Positions 22,982-36,439 are shown, numbered from the stretch's first letter. The stretch: 64,000 nt of DNA from Rhynochetos jubatus (GCA_027574665.1 CM050651.1:9549501-9613500); one strand, 5' to 3'. A program made the numbers and translations. Notes: a model not told the origin generated them from the sequence alone.

Positions 22982-25911
22982 GTGAGTGATAAAACCAGTT
23001 GTTCTTTCTTTTGCAAGCTAATATTTGAGAAAATGAATGTTTTGCTGAGCCAAGTCTCCAGAAATAGTGGAGTCCTGTGTGTGTGTGACATATCTGTATA
23101 CAAGAAAAGTGTCTAAGTCCTTACTTAAAATGAAAAAAACCTGTTAGTGAAGAATAACATTAATTGTAGTAATAAAATAATAAGAAAAATAATGTGTTTT
23201 CACTGAGCATACCTTCCAAATGTTTGCTTCATTTGCTTTTTTTCTATATAGAGAGCATTTTTCTGCTCTCTGCTGTTATTTCTGGGTAATTTGGTGCTTT
23301 GGTAATTCTTTTTCCTTCACAATGCGTTGGCTTCTCCTTTGGCACTACGAGACTTAGCTTCATTAGGTAAAATGCATTTGAGTGGCTCATGTAAAACTCA
23401 GTATCTGGCTCCCAGTTAATACCAGGAAAAAACCATAGTGATGTAATTCATTCAAGGCCTACATGAAATGGTCTCACTGCGATTATTTTAACATCTTATC
23501 TCCCTAATAAACGCTAACGTTTTCTGTGAAGGAAATATCTTTCATAGTGAATTTTCTCTCCTTGCAGTCCTTTGAAGATAACTTAGATGTTGTCTTCATT
23601 GCAGCTCTGAAAACTGCTGCAAATGCTGAAAACACAAATGTCAACTTGTTAAAGGCTTGATCCCTCCAGTTATTTGTTCTACATGCTAAGTACATTAAAA
23701 ATGTCTTTTAAATGCCTGCTGGTGATGCCAAATGAGAGCATGAGAAAAATGCCACAACAGGGGAAAGAAAGAATAGCCAAATTCCTTTTTAACACTTGGA
23801 TCAATATATGACATCACAGGAGTAATTACTGTACCTGAACTAAAAATTCAAGGGCAAAAATTATATTGCTTTCTGTAGCGAATAGTATATTTTATATTTG
23901 GATGTTAAACTAATACACACACTCATGCTCCTTCTAGTGAATATATATCTGGTTTTCAGTCACTTCAGTTTGCGGTTTGATTATAAGCTTTTTCTGAGAG
24001 ACAGCCTGATGAATGGCATGAATAGGAATTCGTTGCTTCCCAGGAACATGTTCAAAATAAGCTATAGAGATACACTTTCTCATGGTGAATTTGCTCTTCC
24101 TTAGTCCGTTGAGGTGTTACACACTTTACTCTTGTGTGTGTATACATGTAGTATTATTTAGAAATAAATTTTAACATTTTAAAATGAATACTTTTAGATT
24201 CACTGTAGATTGAAACATTCAAAAATAGAATTGGTGAGAATTGGTTGTATCTGACATGATTTAGATGGACTCGGTACATAGTTTGTTGTCCTGTCTGGTA
24301 AAGTTTTGTTGTTCTGAGGAAAAACTGGTAGGGGAAAAAAACACCCCAAACAATTAAAAAATATTTCTGTTCAAAAACGAGTGTTTAGAAAGTTTAACCA
24401 AGGTCTCACTATCCAAGAGTTCATTTCTTAGAACCTTCTGGTGATTTTCACCTATGACTGTAGGGACCTTTTCCCCTATTTTAGTGGTGCTGGAATAACT
24501 ATTTCGGCTAGATGCGTGGAAGACCTGTTTCCTGTCGCTTGCTCTCTCGTTTTGTGAAAAGTGCCGGGTGTGGGGATAAGGGAAGTCCTCTGTACAGCAC
24601 CACTTATGAAATGACACTCTCTTCTGTGCTCAGAGTTGCACACTGGCTGCAGCTTCACCCATCTGGTATCTCAGCCTGCTGCCTTGCCCGGTCAGAGGAA
24701 TATGAATCCCAGCTAACCCTGGGGGAACAGGACAGGCGAGATCGAGCAGGCTAGAAGAGGCTGAGACAAGTTCTTAGACTAGCAAGAGCCTGGTCTCCAG
24801 CAGCTCACCTCTCTGCAAATGGCTCTTGCTGTGAATTCTCACACAGGAGCTTTTTGCTGGCAGAGGGCCCTCACTTGGCATGAGCTCTGCCATTTGGTTG
24901 GGCACCAGAGAAAGCTGCTGCGGAACAGGCCTCAGGAGCTCTGCTCACAGAATGGCTTGCAATTGAGTGTCTTTTGGCTGTATGGCTAGTTGATTTCAGC
25001 TGAATTTTGAAACTGTTTGCAATGGTTTTCCAGAAGTGAAGCAGTAATACAAGACTGGAGGAGAATGAGCGAGCAGAGGCTGTGCTGCATGAGCACTTGA
25101 GCAGGTAAACAACTGGGAATGCAAAATGAGATGTTGCCTGGTGAGCAGGAATCCAAGCTGTGGATGTGATCAGAGTCCAACATAATCAAGTCTGTTTTGC
25201 TGGGGCAGGGGGCAGAAGAGTAGTTGTCTGTATCTGGATCACATGTTTTAACACAGTTATAGTTGGGACCTTTTTAAGGGAATATTTTTGCAGAAAAATG
25301 CTGATTTGGTGAAATAGAAGTTAGTCCCACTGTCCTTTGCCATGAAGAACATTCTTTCCTCAGTCTTAATGAGGAATGAGGCTGGGCTGCCTCTGCAGAG
25401 AGGGATGGAGGTGAGAGGGATGCTGTCCCTGGGTGCTGCTCTGCAGGGCTTCAGCAACTGGTTGAGACACAAATGCACCAAGGGCGGCAACGAATTTGGA
25501 GCAAGGCTGTTAATCCCCAACACTTGCCTTTTCTTGTGCTTAGGGTAAGGAGGTCAGAGCACCTGGCTGTGTAGGGAGCTGGAAAGGGGGCAGATGAGTG
25601 CGCAACAGGTTTCAGTGCCTTCCTGTGCCTCACCTCGCTTGACAGCAGAAGTGCTGGTCTTGGTGTACTTCTCTGCAAGGGGTAGGGTGGGCGGAAGCAC
25701 TTGTCCTTCAGTGTGTGGAGAGTGGCCAAGGGAAGGCTAGCTGTAGTCTGAGGTAGAGGGCCTGAAGTACATGCATATTGACTGGTCTGAGGCCAGTGGT
25801 TATGTGTTCTACTCCTTCCCTTTGGCCCAGTATTTGTCTCCTTTTCATTTTCACCAGAAAACTAATTCTGCATCCAATAAAACTCCTATCATAATTAGTA
25901 TTTTTCTGCAG

Positions 25912-25993
25912 AAGAGCTGTGGTTTTAATGAATTATTTTCAAACAGGCCAGTTTTTGGAAAATTTTCAGCCAGCTTTATCACTGGACCTACAG
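25912..25993 (+). other. Exon-like open segment
   Basis: The segment is 82 bp, from an acceptor (attagtatttttctgcag) to a donor CTACAG|gtgagg. Two frames are open. The one that continues from 22771-22981 (phase 2 in, phase 0 out) reads RAVVLMNYFQTGQFLENF and ends LSLDLQ. The second open frame weakens the coding argument. No family is recognised. Confidence 0.2.
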
Positions 25994-26534
25994 GTGAGGA
26001 GACTATAGTAGGAGAGGTGTAGCAAGATAAATTGCTTGAAGAAGAGAGATTGAAAAAGAAGACTGAAAACGGATTTGAAAAAGACTTACTGTTTCTTTCT
26101 TGCCCAACAGAATATGTTGTCTGACTGTATGTGAATAGAATGAACATAAATTTCGCTTGGCCCGTTACTGACTGAGAAGCAAGAATCGGAGACTTCAAGA
26201 AAATACTGTGGATTTTCTTCCAGCATAGCACACCTATGCTGAATATTTTTTTGCTTCGCCTGAACACACAGCATTTCCGTCCCTTGCATGCCTTGTGCCT
26301 CTGGCATTCTCCCCATCCCTTCCTTAGCCAGTCCTGGCCTTTTTGCTCCTATGGGGTTGTGTGATTAGTCCTTTAACTGATGTCCTTGACTCTGTAGTTT
26401 TCCTTGTTTCCATGTCTTTTCTCTAGATGCAAGCATTGGGCCACGTGAGCCTGAGAAAAGTATCAAGGGGATGGAATTAATACCTGAATCTAGAAGTCAA
26501 TCCAGAGGACCCATTCTATTAAAAACCATCCACA

Positions 26535-26584
26535 AAACTTTGCTATAAAAGAAGAACAGAAACTTTGCTATGAAAGACAAACAG
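26535..26584 (+). repeat. 25-bp imperfect tandem duplication
   Basis: Two adjacent copies, 26535-26559 and 26560-26584, share aaactttgctat and end in acag, with about three mismatches between them. No coding frame is affected. Confidence 0.85.
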
Positions 26585-27096
26585 AAGGCGTGAGTTTGAC
26601 CTGTTCTAATTTAGGTAGTCATTAAGATTTCACAGACAAGTTGGTGGAAGTGTTTGACAGTTCTCCTACCGCAGCTGCTGTGGAGAGTTGAAGCTGTTTG
26701 ATACTCCTCTTCTTTTCCTTCCTTTTAATTAATGTATATTCGCACTGCCTGCTTACCTCTTGCTTTCAATGCCTGCCATTTCAAAGTGAGATACTTGAAC
26801 TGTGGCTCAATTTCATGGTGTTTTGGTTTTGTGCTAGCAGCACAGGTAGATGGCAGAGGCAGAAGACAGCTTGTCTTTGTGCTATTGCCTCCGGTTCCCA
26901 TCTCTCTATAGTGAAGAATTAGGACTTACATAGATAAACTCAGTAAAATATCATTAAAGATGATACCTAAATACAAGTGTACTCAGTCAGCAGTAACATC
27001 TTCTGTTGGAGGACCAAGTGCAGTAGGACCATTAAGCTGGGAGATTTTATTACGCCTCCTGGACGGAGTAGACAGATGGTATGACCTGGAGAGGTA

Positions 27097-27120
27097 GCAC
27101 TGTGGTTCAGTGGCAGAATG
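27097..27120 (+). pseudogene. tRNA-Gly-like 5' half
   Basis: The words gcactgtggttcagtggcag and the following aat resemble the first third of a nuclear tRNA-Gly (acceptor strand, D arm, A box), with one base missing. The expected anticodon arm and the GGTTCGA-type B box do not follow. It could be a degraded tRNA pseudogene, the head of a tRNA-derived SINE, or coincidence. Confidence 0.25.
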
Positions 27121-28698
27121 ATCCCCAGCTTTATCCTCTGCCTGCTGATCTTTCCCCCCATAACACAACACCGCTGTGGACATACTGGTATGCCAGTGCT
27201 CTTCGAGAACCTCTTGCACTGGGCTGTCACCCAGTTACTAAAAATTGTAATTGCTTGCGTTTGTATCCACAGCAGAAGGCGTTCCCTCTTTGTACAGCCT
27301 ACATATGAAACATCCCACGTAGTTTGCAACCATCCTCCTGCTTTCACTGTGCGTGGGAGTTTATCTTTACTAGAAACAGTAATTGCAAAAATGACCTTCA
27401 TACTTACTGAAAGTAGTAGACTGCTCTGCTCTGACTCATGGAATGAGCCCAGGTATTGGGTAATGAATGGCTTGCTGCTCGATAACTTATTTCTCTATTG
27501 TCTTGTGCAATAGTTACACTGAAGCCTAGTTTTTATCAGATACAGTATTACAGGTGATGCTACGATGGTTCCGTCTCTGACAGATTCTAGGATGAAGCGA
27601 GAACTCCAAAACCGCTGCTGACTGATGAAAGCAGCCTTGCACTGGCTCAGCTGTCTTTCAAGATGAAGGCTCACATTTCAGCATGTCTCCTAGTTTCAGT
27701 TTTAAAATAACAAGTCGAGTTTGAATCGTGCACCTCTAGCTGTAATAAACCCATTACTTTTATTCTGTAATCGTGTTGCCTCCTTAGTGGATCCTTGGAC
27801 TCCCTCTTTGCTGTCATTTTAGCTGATTTTTGTTTTCTGTAGTGCTCATTGGTGTTTTACTTCAGTAGGAAATCCCCTTTTATAAATGCCTTCTAATGAG
27901 TCACTGCTGCTGTTTGCTTCAAACTGAAGGGGATTCCAACTATAAAATTGTATTATTGCTAAAATATAATCCTGTTCCATTGCGTAGGTTGTAGTTTAAA
28001 ACAGAGAAAGGTTTGGGGGAGTTGTAGGGTAAGCAAGCAATGTTGTTGCTGGTTTTGTTTATTAAAGTGGGGATTAATGGCAATTCCAGGAAGAAGTAAG
28101 CAGCTGAGATCTTTAATAGATCAAAATCAAGCTCAGACTGAAAATATTATTCAGCAATTACGTATCTTCAAAGATCTGTAAAAAAAACCAAAAACAAAAC
28201 CAAAAAACAATCCCAAACCATAATAGTTTGTGTGTTCCCAGTAATGAATATTAAGATTTGTTCAGCAAGAAGCACAGTTTAGTTTGGGCTTTTTTTTGTT
28301 GTGTGTGTATGTTCATTAGGGATTCAGAACTGAATTGCTTTAAGAATGTTTCTTTTGGGCACGGAAGATTGCTTTGAATTTCCTTCTTTCATTGTAAGTC
28401 AGACTGTCCTCATACCTGTATTACTGTTGGTTTAGCCCCTGTTGTTTTAAGCTGCAGTCTTCCGAAACCATCGTCTTGCTTTCTTTTATCTGGAGTAACT
28501 GCTGCAACTGTCTGTCATGCTGGAGTTTTGATCACATTTCAAATGTCTGTGTGCACACAGGAGATGGAAATTTCAATTTGCAGTAGCCCTTGGTCCTGTC
28601 TTCTCATGTCTGTGGAGTTCTGCAGACAATCCATCTGTATTCTTTGAATACTTACTTTGCTCCCCCTTTCAGCTCTGGATTTCCTTCCTTATTTTCAG

Positions 28699-28779
28699 AG
28701 TCGACCTGAGAGCTTCTACAGCCTATAATCTGGACTCCCCCATTCTGCCAGTGACAGCTACCTCCACGCTCAGCACTAG
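28699..28779 (+). other. Exon-like open segment, symmetric phase
   Basis: The segment is 81 bp, after a very good acceptor (tttccttccttattttcag) and before a donor ACTAG|gtgaga. One frame is open, phase 2 on both sides, reading VDLRASTAYNLDSPILPV and on. Its phase does not fit between 25912-25993 and 44797-44882, so it would need another partner. It may be a non-coding exon or a decoy. Confidence 0.15.
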
Positions 28780-29439
28780 GTGAGACAACCTGTTCTCTTC
28801 TGCTCTGGGACTCTGAAAATCCTTCTGGCAATTTTTTTTCCCCTTGTCCCTTTCTGGTTTTATCTGTCATTTAAACAGAATTCATCAGTTCCAATGTTAC
28901 TCTGTATGAACGCCACCCCCTACTCCCAAAAGGCTCCGTTTAAAAGCAAATTGTATCAGTGTCTTCAATATTAAGATACGGAAGGTGGTGGTTATATATT
29001 GAGATAGGGTGGTTATCGAGCCTTGAAAAGGACCATGAGGTTGCTGAGGGGCCCCACTGTAACAGTCGAGTTTAAAAAGTCTCACTACTGGTTTTACAGT
29101 ATATTGCTGTAAAGGAAATAAGTTAATAAAAGCCACAAAGATGTACAATTTCCCATAGCCTTTGACTAATGCTTTAAGAGAAAGAACGTTTAAAAAAATA
29201 CTTTTAACTGAAGGTGAGGGGATTTCCTTAGGAAGAATGCTTTTGAGGGGCCTTGCTCTGAACCAGTGAGCTCAGGAGGCAGTCGTTTCCTAACAGCTTG
29301 AGGAGTCTGTATTGATGAGTGAGAGGATGTAGGCAGCTTCATTCCTCAACCCCCAAAATGCTTTTGGGTTTACCTCTCCTCAAAGGTATTTAAGTGCTAA
29401 ATACTCAGTCTTATACCACTGCTCTAAATTGCTTATTTG

Positions 29440-29950
29440 CTTAGCTGTCATCCTCTTAGGGTAACAGGACCACAGGAGCTGGGCTGCCCCACAGATAGTG
29501 TGAACTGGGGTGGTGTGGTGCAGAGGCACTTGGGTGCGTCCCTGTGGAGACACTCTGGGTCTGGAGATGACCCTCTTGGGCGGTGTAGGTCAGGCTTCTC
29601 CAGGGAAGGTCACTGGTGAGAAAAGCTGTGCTTCCCCAGTACCCCGTGGAGGCCAGGGTGTCTCAAGGTCCAGCAGTGCAGACTTGTCTCACGCTGAGCA
29701 GAAGCTGTGGAGCCCCATCAAAGTGCAACACCCATGTGGGTCTGGAGGAGTCAAAGCCAGGTTTGGGTGGAGTGATTTGTCTGTGTCTCCAGAGGCCTGG
29801 CCCCAGAACAGAGAAGTTTGTGTGAACTGGCAACATTGTGGCCCAAGCTGGATGTTCACCCGAGGCACATTGGGGATCTGTGTCTGTGTTCTGACTCGGA
29901 CTCGAGCCTGGATAAACTGGGGCTACTGGGAGGTGACTGGCTGAGTGTGC
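29440..29950. repeat. GC-rich block, probable diverged repeat
   Basis: This 0.5 kb stretch is much richer in GC and in CTGGG/CCAGG words than its AT-rich flanks. It carries overlapping + strand ORFs in two frames (29437-29619 and 29510-29944) with low-complexity, tryptophan- and glycine-rich translations that do not resemble a protein. That pattern suggests an old repeat, possibly an LTR piece. I do not recognise the family. Confidence 0.3.
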
Positions 29951-30464
29951 TTTTCACAGTTCCATATGATGTTTAGGTCCATAGCATGGAGTCTGTCTGG
30001 TTTGGAAAATGTGGACCTGAGTGCTTTTGTCACTTCCGAAAAGGGAAAAGATTCCATGCATCCTGTAGAAATTTTGAAGATAGCACCCCATTTGTGTAGT
30101 GAGATCTCTACATAGACCATTAAGGTCACTGTGGCACTTCAATTAGACTGTAAGCTGCTAATAGTCTAATATTTTTATTTCTATACCCATTACTAGCCTC
30201 CTTTAGCAGAATCATCTGAATCATCCCTTTATATGCATTGAGTTGCTTTTCAATGTCCATCTTCAGTTTGCAAATGCTGAATATGTTTTTTTTTGGGAAT
30301 TAGCTTGAACTAATCTTGAATGCTTGCAAACATTTGAAGGACTTACAGGTAGTAATAGGATATTTATCAGGCTCACTGGCTCTCTGCTGTGGTTTAAGGT
30401 TTCCCTAAAAGTAGGATGCACAGAGAGTTGCTGCAACAGTTTAGAGTAAGATTATAATTAATAG

Positions 30465-30482
30465 GTATATATATATATATAT
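30465..30482 (+). repeat. (TA)n microsatellite
   Basis: Pure TA repeat of nine units. Confidence 0.9.
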
Positions 30483-33400
30483 CTCCCTAATTTATAAAAA
30501 AATTCCATACTTAATATTTTCCCTAGGCTGTAATTGCTGGGAAAGTACAGACGGGAAGTAAAACTGTATGTTTGCTACAGCATCCTAGTGCTCCAAGCAC
30601 TTGTCTTTTATCTTCCCCTTCCTTTCCCTCCTCCCTCCCTTTTCTGAAAGGAAAGAAAAACAGACCTTGCCTCCCTTACAGCAAATGTATTTTCCTTACA
30701 CAATTTATAAAAATTAATCATTTTAACAACATTTTTCTTCACTGTTCAAAGAATTTTTACTTTTTTGTCTTCATTGTTCCCCAGTGCCTATACACTGCCT
30801 CTGTCTGTGTTTTATGAGTAAAATCTGAGTAACACAAGGGTACAGTTTCCGTAAAATTAAGGTCGTATGAGGTGGAAATAGCAGCCTAAGATCAGGAGTT
30901 CCTTCACTTTTATAGCTCTTTCTTTTGCTAACAGGAAACGGCTCTAAGACAGTTTTCTTGTAAGACAGTCAATAGGAATGTTTGCCTTTATGGATTATTT
31001 TTTTTCTTGGGGTGTGTGTCTGTGTGCTTGTGTGATGGAGAGCTGCATTAGAAATATTTGGATCTGGTTTCTAACGAGAGGGCTCGCTCTCTCATGTGGT
31101 TATTAGCTTTACCACACATTTGTATGTCTTGCACAACCATTTAACGAAGTTGTAAGCAGATATTCTTGATTTCACAAAAAGGGAAAATTAGATTCATGTG
31201 CTTTATAGGGGGGAGAACTTCTGCTTCAGTGTTATGATGAATGTTTGTGGTTGTGAAAAGGTCATCAGATCCTCCAAAGAAGCTGAGAAAGAGTACAATT
31301 CTCATCTGAAATGTAGAAGACGTGTCACCCCTCGCCACCTTCCTCTCCCCCAAAGTGCCTTTCTGTCTGTCCACCAACAACCAGGATACCACCTATGAGA
31401 TGCCTTCATTTCCCCTGTTCACCCTTGGTCAGCTGCAAACCCAGAAGAAGGTATCTTCCTTCATTCAGCCTCCTGTGCTGATGGGAAACACGAGCTCTTA
31501 CTGGGTACAGCAGGCCTTACTTCCTTTTTCCTTTCATTTTTGACGCAGACTCTTGTAGTTCCTATGCTCCTTGACAATTTACAACCTATAGTAGTGGTGG
31601 TAGCTGACAAAGGCAGGCTAAGCTTACTGTTCAAGGGAGCGGCTTTTCTGCACAATACTGTTTTACACTATTGTGTATTACTTTATTCAGTATCATTCTA
31701 GTGTTTCCTTACCATGACCAGCTTCCAATGGTGCTTTAGTTAACGTGACCAAAATTTCTGCTGTGCTGGAATTCCATAGAACTCTATACAGAGGGACAAG
31801 CAAGCGTATTGAAGAGAGTGGCTGGCTTTTGTGAAGTTTTTCCATATGTTTTGAAGCACACGTTTTTGTACTGTCTATCTTAGACAGGTTAGCAGCAAGA
31901 GGGTGTGCCTTACACTTACAGTGGGCAGCGATGGGGTTTGTGATAATCCTTCGTTCTTCCCATGATCTTAAACTTAGCTTTGAACATCTTGCAGTCTGTC
32001 CTTCCTGTGGAGCTATCCACTGTTCCAGGTAATAGTAACTCACTGCACTCCCTTGCTGCTGAGAAGAAAATCAGAGACCAGGAACTTATTTTTCGGTGGA
32101 TCATCTTGTTGAAAAAATTCTCTGTACTATTTGGTAGTAATATAAGGTACATAAGTTCTCCAGGCGCCGTGCCTGATCTTATTGTTGTAGCTCAGCCGAG
32201 AAATAACAAAGGCAGAAAAGTGTCTGCAAGTTGCAATTTTTGGCAGTCCCTGAATTTGGGTGAAAAAGCTTTGCCTCATCTCAAAAAACCCTGTCTGCGT
32301 GAGTAAAGGTCATGTTTCTGTGAAACCACTGGATGTTGCTTTAAAATTTCACTGATGTACGGAGTAGGAAACTTAGTATGGCTTCAGGTTGGCTTTTCTC
32401 TCTTGTTAATTGGCAAGCAGGTTAAACTGTATGGATAGGAAAGAAATCGTTCTGAAGCTTATGCAGAAAAAGAAATCTCTTTCATGGAGGATTCTGACAT
32501 TGCCTAAAATTAGATTTAATTCCATTTTCGACCAGAATTAAACACTGCAATATTTCAGTAAAAAAAGTAGTGGTAGAAACCAATGGGTGGGCAACCAGCT
32601 GGAGAACAGCATGGCCTTATTGGCCAGAAAAAGGGTTTGCAGTCAAGCTTCCTTGACACTAAGCTGCGTGCTTAAATTCTGTGGAACTGACGAATGTGAT
32701 GACAGTGATGTTCTGCTGGAGCCTGCTGCTGGCCTGTTGAAAAGCCTATTTCCATGCTTGCTGTCCTATCAACTTCATGAACATTTGCATGAAAACCCAG
32801 TGAAATGGCATAAGAATATATTTGAGTAATAATAAAGAATTAATTGAATCACCATCTAAGGCCTCATAAAAGAGCTGTGGCATTTCCAATTTTTCCATAA
32901 GGAAAGGAGAATTTGTTGCCGGGGGTCTTTCATTTGTTGCTAAGCAGTAAGGCACACAGGGAGCAGGAACAGAATTGAGTCCAGACAAATCGAAGTGATT
33001 CACTAAAATTTAGAGTAGAGCTCAGTAGTAGTATCTTTCTCCCTGGAAGGGAGCACAAAAGCATATTTCAAGTCTGTATGAAGTGTGGATAAGAGGTACC
33101 CTCACCTTTAACTGTTTAGTGTACCTCACAAACCTGACAGTTGGGACTGTGACTGTCTCTGTTCCTTCTTCTTGATCTGGGGCATGTGAACCTGATAAAG
33201 AAATATATAATGAAAGAAGATAGCAGCCAACCTAATTTTGAGCGAAGCAGAAGAGCCTATTTTACCTTGACAAAAATGTGTGTGGGAGCAGTTTTCTTTC
33301 TTGGACCAAAACGAGAGGAGGACAGCTGTAGACAGGCAGCGAGTGATACTCTTGTTGAGAACAACAGACTGCCTTGTTGCAGCAGAATGAATTCCTAATG

Positions 33401-35064
33401 CTTTAAGTGTGGTATCAAAGTATAAACTTTAAACTAAATCTCAGAAAATTCCTGGACAGCAAATCTGTCTTCAGCTTTCTCTCCAGAATACTGGAGTCCC
33501 AAAGTGTTTTGAGCACTTTCAAAATAGCTTTTTTTCCGTCTCCTTTCTTCCTTGCAGTGGTCTTTTCTCTTGTGAATAATACTTAGATGGCAATTAAGCC
33601 CTTTACAAGCCACCTAGGATCCGGTCCTTTAAGCTGCTGTCTTTGCATTATATTAAATTTTCTCTAACCAATTTCCTTACTTTTTCCCTATGGAAAGCCC
33701 CTAAACAAACAGTTCTTCTGTGGACAATAAAATAATTTGAATGGCAGCCATCCAATCTGGACTTTCTCTAGAGAAGTGGCTTGGGTATGCATAAGAAGCA
33801 ATGAAATTTTTTATTATTCAGCTCTGTATGGTGTAGCTGAAGGGGTTTTTCTCTTTTGAATGGGGGGAGTGGGGTAGAAAGATGCATATGTGATTTCTGC
33901 TGTACCCCCACAGTTTTCCACTGGAGGTTAAGAGAAAGGGTTCCCCCTTCAATTTTTCCATTAACTACTTTTCTCTGCCTCCACAAAACATTTTGTTGTG
34001 CCTGCTTTGCTATGATGAAAATGTCATTACTTTCATCTCACTAACATTTACATTAAAAACAAAACAATGTGATTGATTGAGTCAAGGTGGCCATTAAGCT
34101 GGTGTTAACAGGAAGAACCCACATTTTCATCTCCTCTCCTCTGGAAGCAGCAAGGATGCTGTTCGCTGTTAGTATCCGCAGAAAGCAGCGGTTGCTGCAG
34201 TGGACTGAAGAGCGCATCCCTCCGCGTGCATGCCTTGAGCATGGCTGTGGAGGGGCGCTGGGTGCAGCCCAGTGTGGCAGTAAATGTGTGCGGCTCAGAA
34301 TGACTGCAGTGAAAATGTTTGTAAGCATTGTGCATTTTATTCAGGGAACACTTCTTTGCAGCATAAACCGGCATTTTTGATCACTTAACTCATGGGATGG
34401 CATACAGCCTTTCAGATAAGGCACCTGATCTTAAATGCTTCACAGTCCTGGATGAGGAGAAATCTGATTATTCCTGACTTCGCTGGCAGAAACCACAGTG
34501 GTGCAGTTGAACAGGTGACTGATATTAAACCCGGGAACGGCACACATGGAAGGTTTTAATTTAGCCCCATCATTGTTGCTGAGCTGACAGATGATGACAA
34601 AATGACAACAGCTCCCCGGACTATTTCCAGTCCCATAGAAATGAAGCATGTTGGTCAGTCCAAAATTGAAAGCTGTGTTTGAATGCAGTAAAAGCCAAAA
34701 CCATAGAAGCCTAAATTCACCATACTCTGTATGAATGCATTGCTGAGGAAGAAGTAATGCTATTTGCTTGTTACTCAGTTGTGCTGTGGAAAAATGATTT
34801 CCCCTCAGAGGTATATCTCTTAGCCTTGACTTTGGCTGCTTGGAAGACTTTGAGTACATGCCAGTCGCCTCCCAAGACAGTACGTTAGCAGTTTGCCACT
34901 GAGCTTTTGCTGGTAGAGGGCTCTCAAACCTCCCTTGTGGAGGCTGTTCTGCTTTTTATAAATGCTTATATAAAACTGAACTAGAGATCGGAGTAAGAAA
35001 AAGTGACTGATGTGGAGCTGAGTGAATAGGACGCTGTTCTGAGCAGTGGAAGATGTCTGTGCCA

Positions 35065-35108
35065 TTTTTTTTGTTTGTTTCTTTGTTTCTTTGTTTGTTT
35101 GGGGTTTT
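35065..35108 (+). repeat. (TTTG/TTTC)n simple repeat
   Basis: Tetranucleotide tract of tttg and tttc units ending in a T run. Confidence 0.85.
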
Positions 35109-36439
35109 TTATTTTACTTTATTTTAACCAGGTAGACAGAAAATCTGAATTCTCTCGGAATATGTCTGAACCATCAAACTAGAGTCATTACCATTTTCTC
35201 CAACAAAGTAACAGTAAATACCTCATATGTAGTGGAAGACTATTATTGTCAAAGACTGGAGATACCACCTTGAAACTCCAGCAGTTAAAACATTTATCTA
35301 GAAGGTACAAACAAAGTTAAACTCCCTTCAGGGAAAAGCCAGGGAAAGAGCTCAACCTTGGTCTCCCACATCCTGACCCTGGCCTGTTGTTTCCTCTGCT
35401 ATAATTGCAAATGCCTCCACAACAGTTTTGTTTCAACAAAAGTGCAGTGAATGGAACATGAATTTGCCAATGGATAGTGTCTGCATGTGCGTGTGAGAAG
35501 CAGAGTGTAAGTGGTTTGACAACAAAAGATCCACCCTGCTCTACTGGACAGCTGTGATATTACTGCTAAGAGGGTGAAAATGCTGTCAGGTCAGTTAGAT
35601 CACTAGTATTTCCAGCCCAGAAGACAACAGAAGTCTCCTAAACCAGTCACAGTTGTTTCTACTCCTCGGTGCATAACTGCACAGGTTTTGTTGTCATCAA
35701 AACCGAAACCGATACAAGAATCAGGCTTAAGGATGAATCTTTTTCTGAACATTCCTATCATGAATATTTTGCTTCTAGTTAACAGCATGACAGTGTTAAT
35801 TTTTATCATCTGTGGAACTTGGTAAGTTAACTCCTGTATACAATGGACTATAGCCTGAAATGAAGAGTGTAGTCTTGAAAATGCTGCATCACTTCTTGTC
35901 CGGGTGAAGAGAAGACGTATCTGCCGTTCTCCACCTCTATACGCCCTCTTCCTCTGAGAGAAAATCAGATACGATAACATAGTGTTTCTGATTTGGTCAC
36001 AGAGCTGAATGTCACTTCTGATGAGGAGCCTATAGCCAGTCGAACTGAGCGCTGATTCTATAGGGAAACCTTTAGAATAAATTCTAATTAAAATGCATTC
36101 CTAGAAATGGGTCCCTGACCTATCTGCCCCTTACAGTAAATTATTCTACTTCTAGACTGATATATATGTTCTATACCTTTTGAGTTGATGCAACTTTTCC
36201 ACAGCGCTAGACCGCTTCTTTTCCCACAGGGCAGCTTTTGCTGGTGTGTGGGCGTACCATTGTGTCACTGTTCCATGGTAATCTGAAGAACGAGAGGGAA
36301 TCCTCTGTGGTCTCTTACAAGCAGTGCATTCAAGTAGATCTGTGTGGGCTGTGTTTGTTTGAGAGATATGAATATGCTCTCTCATTAGAATGACTTTAAG
36401 AAAGGGGTTTCCCTAAGCCTGGGGTGTAGGGTAAATCTT

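Noticed and set aside
32191-32298. Exon-like open segment (ttattgttgtag acceptor, CTGC|gtgagt donor)
   Set aside because: The donor context lacks AG, the phase is 1/1 with no partner, and there is no homology. It is probably a decoy.
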